The notes beneath the pieces were generated by a model. That model did not search any database. It was not told the DNA's origin and worked only from the letters and a program-made list of their open reading frames with translations. From DASUZB01 sp036377075 (GTDB taxonomy: Bacteria; Actinomycetota; CALGFH01): a DNA stretch of 49,841 bases. Positions within the stretch are counted from its first letter, which is position 1; every line of letters starts with the position of its first letter. Location of the stretch: positions 1 to 49,841 of the forward strand of contig DASUZB010000009.1 of NCBI GenBank assembly GCA_036377075.1, read 5' to 3'. Of the stretch, positions 42,377-49,841 are shown in pieces. The translations under genes were made by a program, and so were the position numbers.

Positions 42377-43819
42377 CTAGAACCAGCGCTGCGTGATCAC
42401 CTTCTGCTTGGTGTAGAAGCGGAACGAGTCGGTGCCGGTGGCGTGCAGGTCGCCGAGGAAGGAGTCCTTCCAGCCGGTGAACGGCAGGAACGCCATCGGT
42501 GCCGCCACGCCGATGTTGACGCCGAGCATGCCCGCCTCGATGCCCCGCCGGAACTCGCGGGCGTGCTTGCCGGAGGTGGTGAAGATCGAGGCCATGTTGC
42601 CGTAGGAGCTGCGGTTGGCGGTCGCGATCGCCTCGCCGAGGTCGCCGGCGCGGACCACCGAGAGCACCGGGCCGAACAGCTCGGTGCGCCACACGTCCAT
42701 GTCCGGGGTGACGTGGTCGAGGATGCTCGGGCCGAGGAAGAACCCGTCGGAGTCGACCGCGTCGCGGCCGTCGGCCACCAGGGTGGCGCCGGCCGCCGCG
42801 CCGGCGCCGATCTGGCCGGCGAGCGCCTGCTTGCGCTCGGCCCGGATGACCGGGCCCATGTCCGTGTCCGGCTCGGTGCCCGGCCCGACCTTGAGCCGCC
42901 CGGCCTGGTCGGCCAGCTCCTTGACCAGCACGTCGCCGATCGAGCCGACCCCGACCGCCACGCTGCCGGCGAGGCAGCGCTGCCCGGCGTTGCCGAACGC
43001 CGAGGAGATCAGCGCCGGCACCGACGCCTCCAGGTCGGCGTCGTCCATCACCAGCAGGTGGTTCTTGGCGCCGCCGAGCGCCTGGACGCGCTTGCCCGCC
43101 GCCGTGCCGGCGGTATAGACGACCCGGGCGACCCGTGCCGAGCCGACGAACGAGACCGCGTCCACCCCGGGGTGCTGCAGCAGGTGGGAGACGGCCTGCT
43201 CGGCGCCGTGGACGACGTTGAAGACCCCGTCGGGCAGGCCGGCCGCGGCGAGCAGCTCGGCCAGCCGGACCGCCGACAGGGGGGTCTGCTGCGAGGGCTT
43301 GAGCACGAAGGCGTTGCCGCAGGCCAGCGCCGTCGGGATCATCCACAGCGGCACCATGTTCGGGAAGTTGAACGGCGTGATGCCGCAGACCACCCCGACC
43401 GGGAAGCGGACCAGGCGGGCGTCGATGCCGCCGGCGATCTGGTCGAGGGCGGTGCCCATCAGCAGCGTCGGCGCGCCGCAGGCGAAGTCGACCACCTCGA
43501 TGCCGCGGCGGACCTCGCCGCGCGCCTCCGCGAGGGTCTTGCCGTTCTCCTTGGTGACCAGCGCGGAGACCTCCTCGAACTGGTCCTCGAGCAGGGCCTT
43601 GAAGCGGAACAGCACCTGGGCGCGGTCCGGCACCGGCGTCTCGGCCCAGCCGGGGAAGGCGGCGCGGGCGGCGTCCACCGCCTCGTCGATCTCCTCGGTG
43701 GTCGAGTAGGGCAGCTCGGCGATCGTCTGGCCGGTGGCCGGGTCGGGGATGGGATGGGCCTCGGCCGCCCGCGGCTCGCGCAGGCGGCCGGCGATGAAGC
43801 TCGGTACCCGGTCGGTCAT
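42377..43819 (-). CDS. mmsA: CoA-acylating methylmalonate-semialdehyde dehydrogenase
   Basis: This 480-residue aldehyde dehydrogenase of the MmsA subfamily converts malonic or methylmalonic semialdehyde to acetyl-CoA or propionyl-CoA with NAD and CoA. The catalytic cysteine is C282 in FGNAGQRCLAGS, and N151 in PFNFPNMVPLWM is the catalytic asparagine. LMGTALDQIAGGIDARLVRF and IGVAAPMAFLPFTGWKDSF are subfamily marks, and the end AKG-free motif QKVITQRWF is standard. AAGGAGG precedes the ATG at 43819. It completes the beta-alanine/beta-aminoisobutyrate branch of the adjoining pyrimidine pathway. Confidence 0.92.
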   Translation of the reverse strand: MTDRVPSFIAGRLREPRAAEAHPIPDPATGQTIAELPYSTTEEIDEAVDAARAAFPGWAETPVPDRAQVLFRFKALLEDQFEEVSALVTKENGKTLAEARGEVRRGIEVVDFACGAPTLLMGTALDQIAGGIDARLVRFPVGVVCGITPFNFPNMVPLWMIPTALACGNAFVLKPSQQTPLSAVRLAELLAAAGLPDGVFNVVHGAEQAVSHLLQHPGVDAVSFVGSARVARVVYTAGTAAGKRVQALGGAKNHLLVMDDADLEASVPALISSAFGNAGQRCLAGSVAVGVGSIGDVLVKELADQAGRLKVGPGTEPDTDMGPVIRAERKQALAGQIGAGAAAGATLVADGRDAVDSDGFFLGPSILDHVTPDMDVWRTELFGPVLSVVRAGDLGEAIATANRSSYGNMASIFTTSGKHAREFRRGIEAGMLGVNIGVAAPMAFLPFTGWKDSFLGDLHATGTDSFRFYTKQKVITQRWF

Positions 43820-43840
43820 CCGTATCCTCCTTGGATCCCG

Positions 43841-45220
43841 CTACAGGCCTGACCGCCCTCGGGGCAGGAACTTGCCCTGGCCGGGCGTGGCGAGCAGCTT
43901 GCCGTCCTCGACCAGGATGGCGCCGCGCTGCATCACGACCTCGGGCACGCCCCGCACCGAGCGGCCCTCGTAGCAGGAGTAGTCGACGTTCATGTGGTGG
44001 GTGGTGGCCGAGAGCACCCGCTCGGCCTCCGGGTCGAAGACCACGATGTCGGCGTCGGAGCCCGGCGCGATGGTGCCCTTGCGCGGCCACAGGCCGAACA
44101 GCTTCGCCGGGGCGGTCGCCACCAGCTCCACGAAGCGGTTCAGCCCGATGTTCCCGGCGCGGACGCCGCCGTCGTAGATCAGGGTGAAGCGGTCCTCGAC
44201 CCCGGGCAGCCCGTTGGGGATCTTGGAGAAGTCGCCCCGCCCGAGGATCTTCTGCTCCTTGTAGTCGAACGGGCAGTGGTCGGTGGAGACCACCTGCAGG
44301 TCGTCCTGGCGCAGCCCCTTCCACAGCTCGTCCTGGTGCGAGGCCGGCCGCAGCGGCGGGGAGCAGACGAACTTGGCCCCCTCGAAGCCCTCCCTGGCGA
44401 GGTCGTCCAGGCTCAGGAACAGGTACTGCGGGCAGGTCTCCGCCAGCGTCGACAGGCCGCGATCGCGCGCCTCGCGCACCGCGTTCAGCGCGTCGGCCGA
44501 GGACAGGTGGACGATGTAGACGGCCACCCCGGCCAGCTCGGCGAGGGCGACCGCGCGGTGCACCGCCTCGCCCTCCATCGACGCGGGGCGGGTGAGGCCG
44601 TGGTTGATCGGGTCGGTCCTGCCCTCGGCCAGGTAGCGCTCCACCAGCACGTCGATCGGGCCGCCGTTCTCGGCGTGCAGCATGATCAGCCCGCCGTTGT
44701 CGGAGCTGCGGCCCATCGCGCGGAACAGCGAGGCGTCGTCCACCATGAACACGCCCGGGTACGCCATGAACAGCTTGAACGAGGTCACGCCGTGCTCGAC
44801 CAGGGCGTCCATGTCAGCGAGGGTCTGCTCGGTGACCTCGCGCACGATCATGTGGAAGCCGTAGTCGATGTGGGCCTTGGCGGCCGCCTTGGCGTGCCAG
44901 CGTTCCAGGCCCGACTGCAGCGACTCGCCGTAGTCGTGCAGGGCGAAGTCGACGATGGTGGTGGTCCCGCCCCAGGCGGCCGCCGCCGTGCCGGTGGCGA
45001 AGTCGTCCGAGGCGAAGGTCCCGCCGAACGGCAGCTCCATGTGGGTGTGGACGTCGATGCCGCCGGGCATCACGTAGCGCCCGGTCGCGTCGACCACCCG
45101 GTCGGCCGTCGTTCCCAGGTCGACGCCGACGGCCGCCACCGTCTCGCCGTCGACCAGCACGTCGGCCTTGGTCGTGTCCGTCGCGGTCACGACCGTGCCG
45201 CCCTTGATGAGGGTCCGCAC
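43841..45220 (-). CDS. hydA: dihydropyrimidinase (hydantoinase)
   Basis: This 459-residue cyclic amidohydrolase opens dihydrouracil, dihydrothymine or hydantoins. The binuclear metal site is complete: H58 and H60 in DVHTH, carboxylated K149 in TSFKLFMAYPG, H182 in LMLHAENG's segment, H238 in YIVHLSSADA and D314 in STDHCPFDYK. Start is GTG at 45220, with GGGAGGTGGAG upstream; the frame before it is antisense noise. It lies 35 bases after the aminotransferase gene and 21 before mmsA. The pathway context favours dihydropyrimidines. Confidence 0.93.
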   Translation of the reverse strand: MRTLIKGGTVVTATDTTKADVLVDGETVAAVGVDLGTTADRVVDATGRYVMPGGIDVHTHMELPFGGTFASDDFATGTAAAAWGGTTTIVDFALHDYGESLQSGLERWHAKAAAKAHIDYGFHMIVREVTEQTLADMDALVEHGVTSFKLFMAYPGVFMVDDASLFRAMGRSSDNGGLIMLHAENGGPIDVLVERYLAEGRTDPINHGLTRPASMEGEAVHRAVALAELAGVAVYIVHLSSADALNAVREARDRGLSTLAETCPQYLFLSLDDLAREGFEGAKFVCSPPLRPASHQDELWKGLRQDDLQVVSTDHCPFDYKEQKILGRGDFSKIPNGLPGVEDRFTLIYDGGVRAGNIGLNRFVELVATAPAKLFGLWPRKGTIAPGSDADIVVFDPEAERVLSATTHHMNVDYSCYEGRSVRGVPEVVMQRGAILVEDGKLLATPGQGKFLPRGRSGL

Positions 45221-45255
45221 GCGCTCCACCTCCCGCTGCTCGTGTTCCTGGTCGC

Positions 45256-46572
45256 TCAGGAGCCTTCGGCCGCCCGCACCGCGGCCCGGACCGTCTCGAC
45301 CGCCTGGCCGACGTCGGCTTCGGTCACGCTCAGTGGCGGGGCCAGGCGCAGCGTGTTGCCGTACAGCCCGCCCTTGCCGACCAGCAGGCCGCGTTCCCGG
45401 CAGTGCTCCATCACGCGGCCGGCGGCGGCGGCGTCCGGCTCCTTGGTGCCCCGGTCGGCGACCAGCTCGACGCCGACCATCAGGCCCTTGCCGCGCACCT
45501 CGCCGACGCTGGCCGACTCGGTCTCCAGCGGCTTGAGCCCCTCCATCAGCACCTTGCCCATGCGCGCCGCGTTGGCCTGCAGGTCCTCGCGGCGGATGTG
45601 GTCGAGGTTGGCAACGGCATAGGCGGTGGTGATGGGGCTGCCGCCGAAGGTGGAGATGTGGTTGGCACGCAGCGAGTCGACCCAGTCGGCGCGGGCGACC
45701 ACGCCGCCGATGGCCATGCCGTTGCCGAGCCCCTTGGCCATCACGATCGCGTCGGGCCGGACCCCGTAGCTCTCGATGCCCCAGAACGCCTCGCCGGTGC
45801 GCCCGAAGCCGGTCTGCACCTCGTCGGCGATCAGGGGGATGCCGAACTCGTCGAGGATCGACTTGACGATGCGGAAGTACTCCGGCGGGGGAGTGACGAA
45901 GCCGCCGACCCCCTGGATCGGCTCGGCGATCATCGCCGCCGGCGCCCCGGTGGTGGTCGTCTCGATCACGTTGCGCAGGTCCTCGGCGCACGCGACGCCG
46001 CAATCGGGGTACTTCAACCCCAGCGGGCAGCGGTAGCAGTAGGGGTTGAGCGCGTAGGAGACCTGGAACGGGCTGTAGGACGAGGCCGACCAGTTCTTCT
46101 GCCCGGTGATGCCGATCGCCGCGAAGGAGCGGCCGTGGTAGGAGTTGCGCAGCGCGATGACCTCGTTGGAGCGCCGCAGGCTGGTGGCGAACAGCAGCGC
46201 CGCCTCGTTGGCCTCCGACCCCGAGGTGGTGAAGAAGGCCTTGGCGGGCGGGTCGACCGGGGCCAGCTCGACCAGCCGCTCGGCCAGCTCCACCATGGAG
46301 CGGATCAGGTACAGCGTCGAGGTGTGGTTGAGCCGCTCGGCCTGGTCCTTGAGCACCGGGGTCAGCTCGGGCAGGTTGTGGCCGGAGATGGTGGTCAGGA
46401 TGCCGCCGAAGAAGTCGAGGTAGCGCCGGCCGGCGGAGTCCCAGACGTGGACGCCCTCGCCGCGCACCAGCTCGATCGGTTCGGCGTAGTACAGCGTCAG
46501 CCAGCTCGGCAGGACCGCGGCGTGCCTGGCGCGCAGCGCCGCCGCGTCGCCCTGCCCCTGCCCGGGGCTCAC
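45256..46572 (-). CDS. class III aminotransferase (AGXT2/beta-alanine:pyruvate type)
   Basis: This 438-residue PLP aminotransferase has the PLP lysine K280 in AIVMAKGLGNGMAIGG. LIADEVQTGFGRTGEAFWG and FFTTSGSEANEAALLFA are class III marks, and RNSYHGRSFAAIGITGQ is close to AGXT2-like enzymes. In this operon its substrate is most likely beta-alanine and beta-aminoisobutyrate, giving (methyl)malonic semialdehyde for MmsA. GTG at 46572 overlaps the TGA of the beta-ureidopropionase gene in a GTGA. Confidence 0.88.
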   Translation of the reverse strand: MSPGQGQGDAAALRARHAAVLPSWLTLYYAEPIELVRGEGVHVWDSAGRRYLDFFGGILTTISGHNLPELTPVLKDQAERLNHTSTLYLIRSMVELAERLVELAPVDPPAKAFFTTSGSEANEAALLFATSLRRSNEVIALRNSYHGRSFAAIGITGQKNWSASSYSPFQVSYALNPYCYRCPLGLKYPDCGVACAEDLRNVIETTTTGAPAAMIAEPIQGVGGFVTPPPEYFRIVKSILDEFGIPLIADEVQTGFGRTGEAFWGIESYGVRPDAIVMAKGLGNGMAIGGVVARADWVDSLRANHISTFGGSPITTAYAVANLDHIRREDLQANAARMGKVLMEGLKPLETESASVGEVRGKGLMVGVELVADRGTKEPDAAAAGRVMEHCRERGLLVGKGGLYGNTLRLAPPLSVTEADVGQAVETVRAAVRAAEGS

Positions 46573-47414
46573 GGCAGCAGCTCCGTCAGCTCGCCGTAGG
46601 TCTCCGGCCGCCGGTCGCGCAGGAACTGCCAGGTGTTGCGGACCTCGCGGATCATGTCGAGGTCGAGGTCGCAGACCAGCACCTCGTCCTCGTCCTCGGA
46701 CGCCTTGGCGATGATCTTGCCGCGCGGGTCGCAGAAGTAGGACGAGCCGTAGAACTTGTTGGGGTTGAGCGGCTCCTCGGTGCCGACCCGGTTGATGGCG
46801 GCGATGAAATAGCCGTTGGCGACCGCGTGGGCGGGCTGCTCCAGCTCCCAGAGGTAGCGCGAGAGCGACTCGACCGTCGCCGAGGGGTTGAAGACGATCT
46901 CGGCGCCCTTGAGGCCGACCTGGCGGGCGACCTCGGGGAAGTGGCGGTCGTAGCAGATGATCAGGCCGACCCGGCCGGCCGAGGTGTCCCACACCGGGTA
47001 GCCGAGGTTGCCCGGCTTGAAGTAGTACTTCTCGAAGAAGCACGGCTGCACGTGCGGGATGTGGGTCTTGCGGTACTTGCCGAGCAGGGTGCCGTCGTTC
47101 TCGATCACCGCGGCGGAGTTGTAGTAGACGCCGGTCTGCGCCTCCTCGAACCACGGCACCACCAGGGCCATGTGGTGCTGGCGGGCGAGCTCGCGCATGC
47201 GGGTGACGGTGGGGCCGTCCTCCGGCTCCGCGGTCGCGTACCACTTGGGGTCCTGCTCGGCGCAGAAGTAGGGGCCGTGGAAGATCTCCTGCAGGCAGGT
47301 GATCTGGGCGCCCTCCGCGGCCGCCTTGGCGATCAGCCCTTCGTGCTTGGAGACCGCCTCGTCCTTGGGCATGTTGGCCTTTGCCTGGATGATGGCCACG
47401 CGGACCGAGGTCAT
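46569..47414 (-). CDS. beta-ureidopropionase (nitrilase superfamily)
   Basis: This 281-residue carbon-nitrogen hydrolase has the full Glu-Lys-Cys triad: E43 (CLQEIFHGPYF), K116 (LGKYRKTHIPH) and C154 (LIICYDRHFPE). FNPSATVESLSRYLWELEQP and HAVANGYFIAAINRVG are typical of the beta-ureidopropionase/N-carbamoyl group. It releases CO2 and NH3 from N-carbamoyl-beta-alanine. The ATG at 47414 overlaps the TGA of the LLM gene (ATGA). It sits between the LLM oxidoreductase and the aminotransferase. Confidence 0.9.
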   Translation of the reverse strand: MTSVRVAIIQAKANMPKDEAVSKHEGLIAKAAAEGAQITCLQEIFHGPYFCAEQDPKWYATAEPEDGPTVTRMRELARQHHMALVVPWFEEAQTGVYYNSAAVIENDGTLLGKYRKTHIPHVQPCFFEKYYFKPGNLGYPVWDTSAGRVGLIICYDRHFPEVARQVGLKGAEIVFNPSATVESLSRYLWELEQPAHAVANGYFIAAINRVGTEEPLNPNKFYGSSYFCDPRGKIIAKASEDEDEVLVCDLDLDMIREVRNTWQFLRDRRPETYGELTELLP

Positions 47415-48427
47415 GACGATTCCCCCTTGACGGCCCCGCCGAGGGCGGGGATCAGCTCCTTGCCGAACGCACGCAGGACACCCTCCGGGTCGTCGACCAT
47501 GGAGTAGATGTTGAACTGGTGCACGCCGGCGTTCTCGAGGTCGCGCAGGCGCCGCTCGCAGGCCTCCGGCGTGCCGATGACGCAGAAGCGGTCCACCACC
47601 TCGTCGGGGACGAAGGTGGCGTGCTCCGCCCCGGCGCGGCCGTGGTCGGCGTAGTCGTAGTGGTCGCGGGCGCGGATGTAGTCGGTCAGCTCGGCGGGCA
47701 GGTCGTCCGGCGGGTAGCGCTTGACGAGGTCGACCACGTGGTTGGAGACCAGCGCCGGGAACCAGCGGACCTGCTCGCGGGCGTGGGCGAGGTCGCCGGA
47801 GACGTACGCCGGGGCGGCGCTCATCACCCTGATGTCCTCGAAGCGCCGGCCGACCTCCTCGGCCCCTTGGCGCACGAAGCCGAGCAGCCACGGGATCAGG
47901 TCCGGGTCGGCGAGCTGCAGGATGACGCCGTCGCCGATGCGACCGGCGAGGCGCAGCGCCTTGGGACCGTAGGCGGCGATCCACAGCGGCAGCCGGCCCT
48001 TGGCCCACTTGAGCTGGATCTGGGTGCCGTCGTAGGTGACCGGGCGGCCCTCGGCCAGGTCCTTGATCAGCAAGCTCGCCCACTCCAGCTGGTCGATCGT
48101 CACGGGCTTGCGACCGAGCACCCGCCTGGCGCTGTCGCCGCGGCCGATGCCCATGTCCATGCGCCCGCCGGAGATCTCGTTGAGGGTGGCGAGCGCGCTG
48201 GCGGTCACGGTCGGGTCGCGGGTCGCCGGGTTGGTCACGCACGGCCCCATGCGGATCCGCGAGGTGGCGGCCGCCATCAGCGTGAACACCGGGTAGCAGT
48301 CCTGCCACAGCACGTGCGAGTCCCACAGCCAGGCGTAGTCGAAGCCGGCCTCCTCGGCCGCCCTGGTCAGCTCGACCACGCGCGACGGCGGCGGGTCACA
48401 GCTGAAGCAGATCCCGAACGACAGCAT
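47411..48427 (-). CDS. LLM-class oxidoreductase, likely F420-dependent
   Basis: This 338-residue protein of the luciferase-like/MER family has a TIM-barrel start (AGFDYAWLWDSHVLWQDCYP), the SRIRMGPCVTNPATRDPTVTA stretch split around nt 48200-48240, ISGGRMDMGIGRGDSARRVLG and LPLWIAAYGPKALRLAGRIG. These suit F420-binding LLM enzymes related to methylene-tetrahydromethanopterin reductase. Members of this type often sit in dihydropyrimidinase clusters, as here. Its reaction is unknown. A role in the first pyrimidine step is possible, since no dihydropyrimidine dehydrogenase is seen. The ATG at 48427 has AAGGAGGCGC upstream. It overlaps beta-ureidopropionase by ATGA. Confidence 0.88.
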   Translation of the reverse strand: MLSFGICFSCDPPPSRVVELTRAAEEAGFDYAWLWDSHVLWQDCYPVFTLMAAATSRIRMGPCVTNPATRDPTVTASALATLNEISGGRMDMGIGRGDSARRVLGRKPVTIDQLEWASLLIKDLAEGRPVTYDGTQIQLKWAKGRLPLWIAAYGPKALRLAGRIGDGVILQLADPDLIPWLLGFVRQGAEEVGRRFEDIRVMSAAPAYVSGDLAHAREQVRWFPALVSNHVVDLVKRYPPDDLPAELTDYIRARDHYDYADHGRAGAEHATFVPDEVVDRFCVIGTPEACERRLRDLENAGVHQFNIYSMVDDPEGVLRAFGKELIPALGGAVKGESS

Positions 48428-48490
48428 GTGCGCGCCTCCTTGAAGTCGGGCTGACGTCCCTTCGGTTGTCGGCCGCCGGACCGCTGGCCC

Positions 48491-49841
<1,351 letters not shown>

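Noticed and set aside
43841..46003. A 720-codon frame ending in dihydropyrimidinase
   Set aside because: Everything upstream of GTG 45220 is a shadow of the aminotransferase gene. The family start fits 45220.

Overview
This window looks like chromosomal DNA of a high-GC actinomycete-type bacterium (Actinomycetota; the class cannot be fixed from sequence alone). The clues are GC content that looks above 70% throughout, strong third-position G/C bias that opens long false antisense frames, many GTG starts, several probable leaderless promoters, GTGA/ATGA stop-start overlaps, and a luciferase-like oxidoreductase of a type that usually uses cofactor F420. No rRNA, tRNA, CRISPR array, transposase or clear prophage was seen. 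Most genes are ordinary housekeeping or catabolic genes. The unusual parts are a KimA-type permease with a duplicated cytosolic domain, a two-gene module of unknown function (7.4-12.4 kb), and a deletion-like fusion of two genes near 31.81 kb.

Layout. 1-1.5 kb: the 3' part of a LuxR-family regulator and a possible 44-residue Arg-rich ORF. 1.6-6.0 kb: a potassium-type locus, with a KdpE-like regulator and a short KdpD-like kinase divergent from an 800-residue KimA-like K+ permease. 6.0-6.8 kb: a class I glutamine-amidotransferase-like hydrolase (PuuD type). 7.4-12.4 kb: a TIM-barrel-like/coiled-coil protein followed by a family-5 solute-binding protein fused to a seven-bladed propeller, both without a signal peptide. 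12.4-14.8 kb: a one-pass membrane protein and the ABC-F factor EttA. 15-19.4 kb: an M20 peptidase, a lipoprotein with an AMIN-like domain, a shortened DUF3052-like protein, an enoyl-CoA hydratase-like protein and RibD. 19.5-23.8 kb: a cupredoxin lipoprotein, MtnA, GlgC and an MscS channel. 23.9-27.9 kb: glycolate oxidase GlcD-GlcE-GlcF. 28-29.6 kb: Aat and an XdhC-like protein.

30.1-38.4 kb is a sugar locus. A lipoprotein with substrate-binding and VWA domains is fused out of frame to a headless sugar-binding protein. Convergent to these is a complete ABC importer (binding protein, MalF-like, MalG-like). It is divergent from a DeoR regulator followed by galT, with an 11/12 inverted repeat in the divergent region. 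Together these suggest DeoR-controlled uptake of a galactose-containing sugar. 38.4-42.4 kb holds a membrane-fused molybdopterin oxidoreductase, a class V aminotransferase, a solitary AbrB/MazE-type protein, a DinB-fold protein and a methyltransferase.

42.4-49.8 kb is a tightly packed minus-strand operon for reductive pyrimidine (or hydantoin) catabolism: an NCS1 permease (cut by the window edge), an LLM oxidoreductase, beta-ureidopropionase, a class III aminotransferase, dihydropyrimidinase and CoA-acylating (methyl)malonate-semialdehyde dehydrogenase, with the methyltransferase as a tail gene. Together these could carry uracil or thymine from uptake to acetyl- or propionyl-CoA, except that no dihydropyrimidine dehydrogenase is visible.
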